From Roseiarcus sp963820775 (GTDB taxonomy: Bacteria; Pseudomonadota; Alphaproteobacteria; Rhizobiales; Beijerinckiaceae), in NCBI GenBank assembly GCA_963820775.1, contig CAWGBF010000015.1, positions 806,001 through 870,000 on the forward strand: a stretch of 64,000 bases of DNA, read 5' to 3'. The position numbers and the translations under genes were made by a program. Each line of letters begins with the position of its first letter. Position 1 is the stretch's first letter. Shown here in pieces: positions 45,519 to 53,876 of this stretch. Below the pieces are notes generated by a model, which saw only the letters and a program-made list of their open reading frames with translations, was not told the DNA's origin and did no database searches.

Positions 45519-45722
45519 GAGCGTCTCCCCGACCATATCCCGCGTTAAACACGGACGGGCCCGCGTTTATTCTTACAAGACAGCAATAATCGGGCGAGAT
45601 CGCAATCCAAATCTCCGTGTTCAAGCGCGGCGCATAGGGCGCCATGGTCGGCGCGGCGCGACGGTCGCCATCGGTGAGACGTCTTGCCTAAAGCGGCTGC
45701 CTGTGACGACCGAACCATCGAG

Positions 45723-45746
45723 AAGCCCCTCTCCCGGGAGAGGGGC
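45723..45746 (-). terminator. Perfect 24-base palindrome after the sugar ABC operon
   Basis: AGCCCCTCTCCC joined directly to its complement GGGAGAGGGGCT; as RNA this gives a 10-pair GC-rich stem with a CCGG loop. It starts 12 bases beyond the stop of the binding-protein gene in the minus direction. There is no following U run, so it may terminate with help or stabilise the transcript end. Confidence 0.6.
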
Positions 45747-45758
45747 TAGAGCGCGAGC

Positions 45759-46901
45759 TTACTTCCCGCCCCAGCGCTGCGGATAGCCGGGGAGGTCCTT
45801 GCAGCCGCACATGGCGTAGTGCAACGGCGGCATCTTGTCGTCGACGTACTTGTCGAGGTCGGCCTGGGTGATGACCGGCTGCGGCAGCTTCCATGTCGGG
45901 CCAATCACGGGCTCGCCCTTCAGAACTTTCACCGCCGCGATCACTGGAGAGCGCCACTGATAGGTCGGATAGGTCGGCGCCATTGCGGTCAGACCCTTCT
46001 CCTTCCACTTCTTGAGGAAATCCTCCTGATCCTCGCCAGTGATGATCGGATAGGGCTGGCCGGAATCCTCGAAGGCTTCAAGCGCGGCGACCGCCGTGGC
46101 GCCGGCATCCATCCAGATCGCATCAATCTTCCCGTTGCGGTTGATGTAGTCCTCCACGATCTGCTTGGTCTTGGCGTTGTCGCCACCGGTGAATTCGGCC
46201 CCGACGACATCGACGCCATGCTCCTTGAAGATGCGGTTGGCCGCCGACCAGCGTGTCTCGAGCACGTCGACGCCGGGGAGGATGCGCAGAGCGAGAACCT
46301 TACCGCCCTTGGGCAATTTCGAGACGATAAAGTCCGCCGTCTGGATGCCCCAGCCGTAACCGCCGATCGGATTGACGAAGGTCACCGGGCAAGTGGTGAG
46401 CACGCCGCGATCGAAAACAATCACCGGCAGTTTCTTGCAAGCCGCTTCGACCGCCGGCGTCAACGCGGCGGTCGTGTTCGGCGAGACGATCAAGGCGTCG
46501 CAATCGCCGCTCTGGACGAAGGCGTTGATGTCGGAGATCTGCTTGTCGTCCTTGCCCTGCGCATCGGCGACCTTGAAGGACTTGATGTCGTCCTTAAGCA
46601 CGTCGACCTGCGCCTGCATATTAATCCAGCCGACAACGCGCCATGGATTGTCGACGCCCGCGTTCGAGAAGCAGATGCGGTACGGACCTGGCTTCTTGTA
46701 TTTGGATGTGTCGACTTCCTTGCCGCCGAGGTTCTGCTCCCACGGCTTGCCCTCCGGGCCCGAGGGCGTCATTTTCAACAGGTCCTGCGCCGCCTGGAAC
46801 TCCTTCGGATCGTCGAAATTCTGCGCTGACGCCGCATAGGGCGCCGCCATCGCGAGCGCCGCGCCGGCGACGGCGGGCGCAATCAACTTGAACAGTCTCA
46901 T
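45759..46901 (-). CDS. Sugar-type ABC transporter substrate-binding protein
   Basis: A 380-residue periplasmic protein from ATG 46901 (GAGGAAAG upstream). The signal peptide ends ASA-QN near residue 26. The type I periplasmic-binding fold of the ribose/LacI class is clear: YRICFSNAGVDNPWRVVGW, CDALIVSPNTTAALTPAVEAACKKLPVIVFDRG, ANRIFKEHGVDVVGAEFTGGDN and IDAIWMDAGATAVAALEAFED. It catches a substrate for the two RbsC-type permeases upstream. It lies last in the operon, after a 61-base gap. The substrate is not evident. Confidence 0.88.
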   Translation of the reverse strand: MRLFKLIAPAVAGAALAMAAPYAASAQNFDDPKEFQAAQDLLKMTPSGPEGKPWEQNLGGKEVDTSKYKKPGPYRICFSNAGVDNPWRVVGWINMQAQVDVLKDDIKSFKVADAQGKDDKQISDINAFVQSGDCDALIVSPNTTAALTPAVEAACKKLPVIVFDRGVLTTCPVTFVNPIGGYGWGIQTADFIVSKLPKGGKVLALRILPGVDVLETRWSAANRIFKEHGVDVVGAEFTGGDNAKTKQIVEDYINRNGKIDAIWMDAGATAVAALEAFEDSGQPYPIITGEDQEDFLKKWKEKGLTAMAPTYPTYQWRSPVIAAVKVLKGEPVIGPTWKLPQPVITQADLDKYVDDKMPPLHYAMCGCKDLPGYPQRWGGK

Positions 46902-46962
46902 CACTTTCCTCTTTCCTCCCTGTCGCCGAATCTCTCGGCTTCCAAACGGAACCTCAGCTCCG

Positions 46963-47952
46963 CTATCCGGTGCGGCGCCGGCGCCAGGCGCCGAACGCAA
47001 CCGCAATGATCAGAATGACCCCCTGAGCGGTCTCCTTCAGGGGTTGTGGCCACCCGAGCAGGGTGAGCAGCGTGAACAGCGCCGTCAGAGTTAAGGCGCC
47101 CGCCACCGCTCCGACCAGCGTGCCTCGCCCGCCCATGAGCTGCACACCGCCGACGACGCAGGCGGCGATCGCCTGCAACTCGAGGCCAACCCCTACATCC
47201 ACCGAAACGCCGCCGAAACCGCCAAGCAGGATCCCGGCCGTCACCGCGGCAAGGGCCGAGATGACGAAAACCGCGATCCGCACTGAAGCAACCTTGACGC
47301 CGGCCAACTGCGTCGCACGCGCATTATCCCCGATGGCGAAGACGCGCCGCCCGAACACCGTTCCGTGCAGGCCCCATTGCGCAAGCGCACAGACGGCGAC
47401 GAACACAACGATGGCGACGGGGAAGATCTTCACCACCGGCACGTCATGAAAAACGAACCGTCCAAACATCCGAAAATTGTCGGGCAGATAGCCGCGCGGG
47501 GAGCCGCCGGACCACATCATCGAAACGCCATTAACCGACAGCAAAGTGCCAAGCGTGGCGATGATCGATGGCGTGCGGAGATAGGCGACAACGGCGCCAT
47601 TGATGAGCCCGACGAGGAGCCCAATAGCGTAGAGGACAGCGATCGCCCACCACGTGTTGCCGGGGTCGTTTGCGGTCAGCATCGACCCGCCGACGACGGT
47701 CAGCGTCACCAGCGAGCCGACGGAAAGGTCGAAGCCTCCACTGACCAGCACGAAGATTTGTCCAGCCGCGAGGATCGCAAGGGGCGCCGCGCGACGCAGA
47801 AAATTCATCGCGCCCGCAGGTTCCAGGTAGTTCGGCTGCAGCAAGCCGATCAGGACATAAAAGATCAAGAAAACGACGAGCGCGACATTGATGCGGCGCG
47901 CCACGTGGGCGAAAGCTTGTCCTTGCCGGGTTTCCTTCAGCGCGATCGTCAT
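46963..47952 (-). CDS. Sugar-type ABC transporter permease (RbsC-like), second
   Basis: A 329-residue membrane protein with about eight to ten helices. Family segments: LAAGQIFVLVSGGFDLSVGSLVTLT, NGAVVAYLRTPSIIATLGTLL, the ATPase-contact loop GRRVFAIGDNARATQLAGVKV and AIAACVVGGVQLMGGRGTLVGA. It belongs to BPD_transp_2 as in ribose and xylose importers. It overlaps the upstream permease by 4 bases. The two permeases differ in sequence, so the importer probably has a heterodimeric membrane part. Confidence 0.9.
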   Translation of the reverse strand: MTIALKETRQGQAFAHVARRINVALVVFLIFYVLIGLLQPNYLEPAGAMNFLRRAAPLAILAAGQIFVLVSGGFDLSVGSLVTLTVVGGSMLTANDPGNTWWAIAVLYAIGLLVGLINGAVVAYLRTPSIIATLGTLLSVNGVSMMWSGGSPRGYLPDNFRMFGRFVFHDVPVVKIFPVAIVVFVAVCALAQWGLHGTVFGRRVFAIGDNARATQLAGVKVASVRIAVFVISALAAVTAGILLGGFGGVSVDVGVGLELQAIAACVVGGVQLMGGRGTLVGAVAGALTLTALFTLLTLLGWPQPLKETAQGVILIIAVAFGAWRRRRTG

Positions 47953-48932
47953 GCGGCGAGCTCTCGCGAGCGGAACGTGTAGATCGCAACCGCGGCGATG
48001 ACGATGGCGCCGCGCAGCACGAGCTTGGGATAGGCCGATACGTCGAGCATGTTGAACGAGGCGTCGAGCACCGCAAAAAGCAGGACGCCCGCGAGCGTGC
48101 CCCAGACGCCCCCGCGCCCGCCCGCGAGCAGCGTTCCTCCGATGACCACGACGGCGATCGACTCCAGATCATAGACGCCGTCGCGCCCGACCCACGGCGC
48201 GCCGGAGCGCAGGCGGCTCGCGAGATAGAGGCCGCTCACGCCCGCAGTCAGGCTGCACAGCACATGCGCGCCAATGGTCACGAGATCCGTGCGGATGCCG
48301 GCAAGGCGTGCGCCTTCGGCGTTGCCCCCGACCGCGTAGAGATGCGCGCCGAATTTTGTCGCCCTCATGAGGATCGACGCGAGAATCGCGAGCACGAAGA
48401 GGCCGAGCACCGAATAGGGCAGGGGGCCCAAAGCCCCATAGGCGACCGCCTGAAATTCGATTGGCACAGATCCCGCAAAATTGGTGAAGCTTGCCGACAG
48501 GAGACCTTGCAGGATCAGGCCGGAGCCCAACGTCGCTATGAAGGGACTGACCTGCAGCCGCGAGACAAGGGCGCCGTTGACGATTCCGACGACCGCCGAG
48601 ACCGCAAGCACTGCCGCCACAGCCGGCAGCATCATCTCCGGTCTGCCCTGCATGATAAACGAGGCGAGCACCGCCGCGACGCTGATCAGATTGGCGACCG
48701 AGAGGTCGATCGATCCGGCGAGGATGACGAAGGTCTGCCCGATCGCGACGATCCCCAGCGCGACCATCCGCTGCAGGAGACCGACCACGCCCTCGACGTC
48801 GAGCATTCTGGTCTGCTCGGTCGAAATCGCGACGCCAATATAAAGCGCGACAGAGCCAAGCAGCAGCAGGAGGGGCGCCGCCGGGGTGCGCCTGCGCGGA
48901 AGGCCGGAGGCGATGACGTCCGCGCTGCTCAT
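47949..48932 (-). CDS. Sugar-type ABC transporter permease (RbsC-like), first
   Basis: A 327-residue BPD_transp_2 membrane protein. Seen: VAIGQTFVILAGSIDLSVANLISVAAV, NGALVSRLQVSPFIATLGSGLIL, the coupling loop GAHLYAVGGNAEGARLAGIRT and IAVVVIGGTLLAGGRGGVWGTLAG. It overlaps both neighbours by 4 bases (ATPase upstream, permease downstream), indicating tight co-translation and a single importer. Confidence 0.9.
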   Translation of the reverse strand: MSSADVIASGLPRRRTPAAPLLLLLGSVALYIGVAISTEQTRMLDVEGVVGLLQRMVALGIVAIGQTFVILAGSIDLSVANLISVAAVLASFIMQGRPEMMLPAVAAVLAVSAVVGIVNGALVSRLQVSPFIATLGSGLILQGLLSASFTNFAGSVPIEFQAVAYGALGPLPYSVLGLFVLAILASILMRATKFGAHLYAVGGNAEGARLAGIRTDLVTIGAHVLCSLTAGVSGLYLASRLRSGAPWVGRDGVYDLESIAVVVIGGTLLAGGRGGVWGTLAGVLLFAVLDASFNMLDVSAYPKLVLRGAIVIAAVAIYTFRSRELAA

Positions 48933-50446
48933 GCCGCGCCCAGAGAATCGTGAGCGTCGTGCGCGACAGCGATCGCCATCACGTCCTCCTCGGACGCGCC
49001 GCCCGGCAGCTCGCCGGCGATATGGCCCTCTCGCATGACGACAATGCGGTCGCTGACGCCGACGATCTCGGGAAGGTCGGAGGAAATCATCAGGATCGCG
49101 CGACCTCGATCGGCGAGGTCTCGCATGATCTTGTAGATCGCCGCTTTCGCCGCGACGTCGATCCCGCGCGTCGGTTCGCTGAACACCAGAACTTGGGGGT
49201 CGCGCGCGAGCCAGCGGGCGACAATAACCTTCTGCTGGTTGCCGCCAGAGAGGCGCCCGGCCTCTTGCTCGAAGCTCGCGGCTCGCACGTCCAGTTGTGT
49301 GAGCCGCTGATCCGTCTCGGTGTTCGACATAGCGTCGGCGCTTGGGGCGCGGAACGGTCCCGCGAACGCGCGCTGGATCAGGGTCGCGTTGTCGCGTAGC
49401 GACTGCTGCATGAGCAGTCCTTCGCGCTTGCGGTCCTCCGACAGGCGTCCAATTCCCGCTTCGATGGCGGAGCGCGGGCTGCGGGGCGTCAGGGTCTTGC
49501 CCCTGATCTCCATCGTCCCCTGCTCGAATGGCTCGTCGCCCGCGATCGCCCGCCCGAGTGCGCTTTTGCCAGCGCCTTCGAGGCCCGCCACCCCGACGAT
49601 CTCGCGAGCGCGCACGGTAAGGTCGATGTCGATCAGATGATCATTGGCGGCTTCCCTTATGACAAGCGCAGGAGCGCCTGGAGGTTTGGCGGCGCGCGGC
49701 GGATAGAAGTCAGCGAGGTCACGGCCGACCATCGCGCGCACGAGCCGCCCGGCCGGCGCTTCCGCGATCGGGGCGGTCATCACCGTCCGCCCGTCCTTCA
49801 AAACGGTGACGCGATCCGCAATCGTTTTGATTTCGGGCATTCGATGGGAGACATAGATCACCGACACGCCTTCCGCGCTCAGGCGCTTGACGAGATCGAG
49901 CAGACGCGCCGCGTCATCGCGATCGAGGGCGGCGGTCGGCTCGTCCATCACGAGGATGCGCGCGTCGACAGCAAGAGCTTTTGCGATCTCGACCAACTGC
50001 TGCTGGGCGATCGACAGATCGCCCGCGCCGGTCTCCGGGCTGATCGACGAACCGAGGCGGGCGAGCAAAAGTCTAGCGTCGTTGCGCATTGTGCGGCGAT
50101 CAAGCATACCGTAGCGCGTCGGCTCTATGCCGAGAAAAATGTTCTCAACCACGCTCCGATGCGGCAGGAGGCTCAACTCCTGATGGATGATGCTGACGCC
50201 GGCGCGGCGCGATGCGACGGGGTGAGAAAATTCGACCTCACGGCCGTCGATGAGTATCCGGCCGCGATCGGGCCGATAAGCGCCGCCAAGGATTTTGATC
50301 AGCGTCGACTTTCCCGCGCCATTCTCGCCGCAGAGCGCGTGGACCTCGCCGCGAGCGCAGCCGAACGACACATCGTCCAACGCCCGCACGCCGGGGAAGG
50401 TCTTGCTGATGTTCAGCATCTCGATGGCGAACGGCGCGCGCTCCAC
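48929..50446 (-). CDS. Sugar-type ABC transporter ATPase with two nucleotide domains
   Basis: A 505-residue RbsA/XylG-type ATPase. Domain 1 has Walker A GENGAGKSTLIKILGG, the LSIAQQQLVEIAKAL signature variant and Walker B ILVMDEPTAALD. Domain 2 has a degenerate P-loop, GLEGAGKSALGRAIAG, then LSGGNQQKVIVARWLA and VFSEPTRGIDVAAK. Such degenerate second Walker sites are normal for the family. It is followed by the two permeases with 4-base overlaps and preceded by an amidohydrolase 35 bases away. Confidence 0.92.
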   Translation of the reverse strand: MERAPFAIEMLNISKTFPGVRALDDVSFGCARGEVHALCGENGAGKSTLIKILGGAYRPDRGRILIDGREVEFSHPVASRRAGVSIIHQELSLLPHRSVVENIFLGIEPTRYGMLDRRTMRNDARLLLARLGSSISPETGAGDLSIAQQQLVEIAKALAVDARILVMDEPTAALDRDDAARLLDLVKRLSAEGVSVIYVSHRMPEIKTIADRVTVLKDGRTVMTAPIAEAPAGRLVRAMVGRDLADFYPPRAAKPPGAPALVIREAANDHLIDIDLTVRAREIVGVAGLEGAGKSALGRAIAGDEPFEQGTMEIRGKTLTPRSPRSAIEAGIGRLSEDRKREGLLMQQSLRDNATLIQRAFAGPFRAPSADAMSNTETDQRLTQLDVRAASFEQEAGRLSGGNQQKVIVARWLARDPQVLVFSEPTRGIDVAAKAAIYKIMRDLADRGRAILMISSDLPEIVGVSDRIVVMREGHIAGELPGGASEEDVMAIAVAHDAHDSLGAA

Positions 50447-50481
50447 TCGAACTCTCCCGCTCTCCCGCTGCCGCCGCGACG

Positions 50482-51765
50482 CTATTCCGCCGCCTGACGC
50501 GCGTGGCTAAGCGCGCGAGTGCGCGGGTCTCGGTGCATCTTGCCGTCCTTCATGATCATCGCGAAGCGACTGGGCCCGACAAGGATCGAAGGGTCGGCGA
50601 GCGGATTGCCGTCCACGAGTAGAAGATCGGCCAGCGCGCCGGCCTTCACGACGCCAAGCTCGCCTTTATGACCCATCAATTCGCCCCCGACCGCTGTCGC
50701 GCACCGGAGCGCCTCCGCCGGGGTGTACCCGAAGAACTTGACGAAGTGCCCGATGTCGCGGGCGTTCTGGCCCATCGGCGTGATCTTGAATCCATAGTCG
50801 CCGCCGATCACCACCTTGATCCCGCGCTTCCTCATCTGCTCGTAGGTGCGGCAGGTCGCTTCGAGCTTGCGCGGCAGGTGCATCGACTCGACCACGTCGC
50901 GGGTCATGCCGACCACGTCGCCCTCGTAGACAGCGTTGTGGACGAGACCGAATGCGGGGCCGACAATCACGCGGTCCTTCGCCGCCTCGAGCATGTCGAG
51001 CGCCTCTTCATCGGCGAAGTCGCAATGATAGACGCAATCGACCTGATTGCGAACGGCCCGCTTCACCGAGGCCGCGGCGCGCGCATGACAGGCGACGCGC
51101 TTGTTCCATTCATGGGCCACCTCGACCGCGGTCGCCACTTCGATCTCGCTCATAGAGGTGATCTCGGCGCGCGCGTTGGACACGAACTCATCGCCCGAAA
51201 TGTTAATTTTGACGTTATCGACCCCCTCGCGGCAGCAAATCCGAACCGCGCGTCTGACCTCGTCGGGCCCGTCGGCGATCATGCCGAAGCTTTCGGCGTG
51301 CATATGCTGCTTGCGTTCATCGCCAAGGCCGCCGGTCACCGTGATTTCCGGCCCGGCGGCGCGATAGCGCGGTCCAGCGAGGTAGCCGTCCTCGATTTCC
51401 TGGCGCACGACCACGTCGATACGCAACTTGGCGGACGCCGCCGAGTAGCAGGATGTGAATCCGTGATCGAGAATGAGCGTCGCATTGCGGCAGGTGCGCA
51501 GGAGGTGCTCTTCCGGCGGAATTTCGCCGAGATCCTGATTGCGCGCCGGGCCGACGAAAGACAGATGGCAATGCCCTTCGACGAGGCCGGGCATCAGTGT
51601 GAGACCCCTGGCGTCTATCGTCTCCGCCGCCGCCTCGGAGGTGATCTGACCCTGTCCTCGCGCGACCTTCGAAACTCGATTCCCGACGACGAGAACCTCG
51701 CCCGGGTAGCGGTCGTCGGCTTCACCGTCCCAAATCTCGACGTTTCGAAACAAATAGGCCGTCAT
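50482..51765 (-). CDS. Metal-dependent amidohydrolase (imidazolonepropionase/prolidase-like), complete
   Basis: A 427-residue cytoplasmic hydrolase from ATG 51765 with GGGAGGAT upstream. Metal-binding marks: LMPGLVEGHCHLSF (HxH), NVKINISGDE, CHARAAASVKRAV (His), DCVYHCDFADEEALDML (His) and the late VIGGDYGFKITP region carrying the Asp. It ends GALADLLLVDGNPLADPSIL, typical of cyclic amidohydrolases. A paralogue sits at 63301-64000. The 190-base gap upstream may hold a promoter of its own. Likely hydrolyses a cyclic or peptide-like amide brought in by the neighbouring importer; substrate unknown. Confidence 0.88.
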   Translation of the reverse strand: MTAYLFRNVEIWDGEADDRYPGEVLVVGNRVSKVARGQGQITSEAAAETIDARGLTLMPGLVEGHCHLSFVGPARNQDLGEIPPEEHLLRTCRNATLILDHGFTSCYSAASAKLRIDVVVRQEIEDGYLAGPRYRAAGPEITVTGGLGDERKQHMHAESFGMIADGPDEVRRAVRICCREGVDNVKINISGDEFVSNARAEITSMSEIEVATAVEVAHEWNKRVACHARAAASVKRAVRNQVDCVYHCDFADEEALDMLEAAKDRVIVGPAFGLVHNAVYEGDVVGMTRDVVESMHLPRKLEATCRTYEQMRKRGIKVVIGGDYGFKITPMGQNARDIGHFVKFFGYTPAEALRCATAVGGELMGHKGELGVVKAGALADLLLVDGNPLADPSILVGPSRFAMIMKDGKMHRDPRTRALSHARQAAE

Positions 51766-51955
51766 GGCGATCCTCCCATCGCGGAGGCGAGTTGTTGCCG
51801 ACCGCCTCCGATACGCTTCCTGCTCGCCGCGCTTTCGCGGCCGTCTTCTATTTATAAGGGTTTCGATAAGCGGTTTGAACAGCGTTGTCACGTCGTTGGG
51901 GAGCTTGCCGGCGATACGAGTTCGGACGTGCCTGACACCGCCTCGAAAATGGAGC

Positions 51956-53428
51956 TCAGGGAATCAGGACCAGTGACCCCGTCGTCCTGCGGCCTTCGAG
52001 ATCGGCATGCGCGGTCGCTGCGTTCGCCAGCGGGTAGGCTCGCGGCCGCTCGGCGACGACGGCGCCGGAACGCAGCGCGTCGAAAAGACGCCCGCTTTGG
52101 AGGATCATCTTTTCCGGCGTGTCGGTGTAGTGGACGTAATTGGGCCGCGAGACGGTCGCGGACCGGTGCGCAAGACGATCGATTGAATGGGCCCCGACAT
52201 CGCCCGACGCCTGGCCAAAGCTGATCAGCCGTCCGCGCGCCGCGAGGCACTCGACCGAACGCTCAAACGTGTCCTTGCCGACCGCGTCGAAGACGACGTC
52301 GACGCCGCGGCCCGAGGTGAAATTCAGCACGGCTTCGGCGAAGTCCTCGCGGCTTGTGACCGCAACGTGATCGCAGCCGGCGCGTTTGGCCTCCTCAGCC
52401 TTGGCCTCGCTCGACGTCGCGCCGACGACAGTCGCGCCGACCGCCTTCGCCCAGCGGGAGATGATTCTGCCGACGCCGCCGGCGGCGGCATGGACCAGGA
52501 TCGTCTCGCCGGCGCGCACCTGGGCTACGTCATGGAGCAGAAACCCGGCGCTAATTCCTTTGAGCAACAGCGCAGCGGCGCTCTCGTCACTGATGGATTC
52601 CGGGAGGCGAACGAGGAGATCGGCGCGCATTGTCCTCACGGAAGCATAGGCGCCGGGCGGCGTACAGGCGTAGGCGACCCGGTCGCCCGCGCGGACGTTT
52701 CCAACGCCTGGGCCTACGCTTTCGACGACGCCCGCCGCCTCCATGCCGGGGACGCCGCCGGCGGGAACCAGATCGAAAGTACCGCGACGGCAGTAGACGT
52801 CGATGAAATTGACGCCGACCGCCGTCTGCAAGAGGCGCACTTCGCCGGAGCCGGGCGCGCGGATCGACGCGCGCCGCGGAACAAGAACTTCCGGGCCGCC
52901 GTAGCGCGTGATCGCGATCTCGACGCCCTCGGTCGCCGCGCCGGTTCGCGCAGGCGCCGAAGTGCGATCCGCATGCGCGGTAGGGTCGCCCGCGGTCAGC
53001 GCGCGCCGAAGCCCGGCGAAGCCCGCGTCCATGATCTCCTCTCGCACGAAGCGCTCGAGCCGCACGCGCTCTTGAGGAGGCGGTTCGAAGGAGGCTCGCC
53101 ATTCCATGAGACAGGAATCGTCGCTTGTCACCGGGCGCAGCCGCACGCTCGCCACGTAGTTCCGGAGCGGCGCTTGCGCCTCGAGAATGCAATAGCTGAA
53201 GCCTCGCTTTGCGTCGGACAGAAACAGCAGCTGTTCGCGAATGCGCGAACCGTCCTTCAGCCTAAAGTTGCGGACACAGCCGACCTGGTCGCTCGCTTCC
53301 CCATTCTCGATCGCGCTCGTCGAGACGGCCGGATGCCAAGCGTCATGGCCGTTGAAGTCTCTTAAGATCGCCCACACCGCCTCGACCGGCGCCGCGATCA
53401 CCGTGCTGCGGCGGATATCGACCCTCAT
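51956..53428 (-). CDS. SRPBCC domain fused to a zeta-crystallin-like quinone oxidoreductase
   Basis: A 490-residue protein from ATG 53428. The N-terminal 145 residues form an SRPBCC (START-like) domain (STVIAAPVEAVWAILRDFNG, SDQVGCVRNFRLKDGSRIREQLL). After a short linker comes a full zinc-free MDR enzyme: ITRYGGPEVLV, FIDVYCRRGTF, GMEAAGVVESVGPGV, the NADPH site VHAAAGGVGRIISRWAKAVGA and VVFDAVGKDTFERSV. The Tyr in VYCRRG and AxxGxxG loop fit NADPH:quinone reductases. The SRPBCC half repeats the separate SRPBCC protein upstream, with which it overlaps by 4 bases. A combined hydrophobic-ligand-binding and reductase role is inferred. Confidence 0.85.
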   Translation of the reverse strand: MRVDIRRSTVIAAPVEAVWAILRDFNGHDAWHPAVSTSAIENGEASDQVGCVRNFRLKDGSRIREQLLFLSDAKRGFSYCILEAQAPLRNYVASVRLRPVTSDDSCLMEWRASFEPPPQERVRLERFVREEIMDAGFAGLRRALTAGDPTAHADRTSAPARTGAATEGVEIAITRYGGPEVLVPRRASIRAPGSGEVRLLQTAVGVNFIDVYCRRGTFDLVPAGGVPGMEAAGVVESVGPGVGNVRAGDRVAYACTPPGAYASVRTMRADLLVRLPESISDESAAALLLKGISAGFLLHDVAQVRAGETILVHAAAGGVGRIISRWAKAVGATVVGATSSEAKAEEAKRAGCDHVAVTSREDFAEAVLNFTSGRGVDVVFDAVGKDTFERSVECLAARGRLISFGQASGDVGAHSIDRLAHRSATVSRPNYVHYTDTPEKMILQSGRLFDALRSGAVVAERPRAYPLANAATAHADLEGRRTTGSLVLIP

Positions 53429-53865
53429 GAACGGTTGAAGCGCGCCTTCAACGCTGAAAGGCCGGTGGCGAAGACATTGCGGCCGATCGAGTCCACAAGG
53501 CCGTCCTCCCGCTCCGGCGCGGCGTCGAATTCCGCAGTCCACTCCGCGAAGGTTTGATCCGAATCGGTCACCGGAATAAGCCGGAAAGTCGCGATATAAT
53601 TCTCGACGCCCATCGGGCTCTCGAGGATCGAATATTCGAACGACATTTCATAATCGGAAAGCGAGAGCAATCGTTCGCGGATTCTGCCGCCGTCCTTGAG
53701 GCGGAAGTTGCGGACGCAGCCGATCTGATCGGACGCCTTGTTCTGTTCGATACGGCTCTCGGCCACGAACGGGGTCCATTGCGGAAGTGCGTTGAAATCG
53801 CGCACGACCGCCCAAACGCTGGTCGCCGCCGCCGGAATGACGGCCGAACTGTAGACCTTCGCCAT
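53425..53865 (-). CDS. Stand-alone SRPBCC (polyketide-cyclase-like) protein
   Basis: A 146-residue protein with the START-like fold: VYSSAVIPAAATSVWAVVRDFNALPQWTPFV, SDQIGCVRNFRLKDGGRIRERLL, YSILESPMGVENYIATFRLIPV and a C-terminal amphipathic helix. It is about 50 percent similar by eye to the N-terminal domain of the next gene, so the pair arose by duplication. It binds a hydrophobic ligand in known relatives (Bet v 1-like, polyketide cyclases). It follows the flotillin gene by 11 bases. Confidence 0.85.
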   Translation of the reverse strand: MAKVYSSAVIPAAATSVWAVVRDFNALPQWTPFVAESRIEQNKASDQIGCVRNFRLKDGGRIRERLLSLSDYEMSFEYSILESPMGVENYIATFRLIPVTDSDQTFAEWTAEFDAAPEREDGLVDSIGRNVFATGLSALKARFNRS

Positions 53866-53876
53866 TGCAGATCGCC

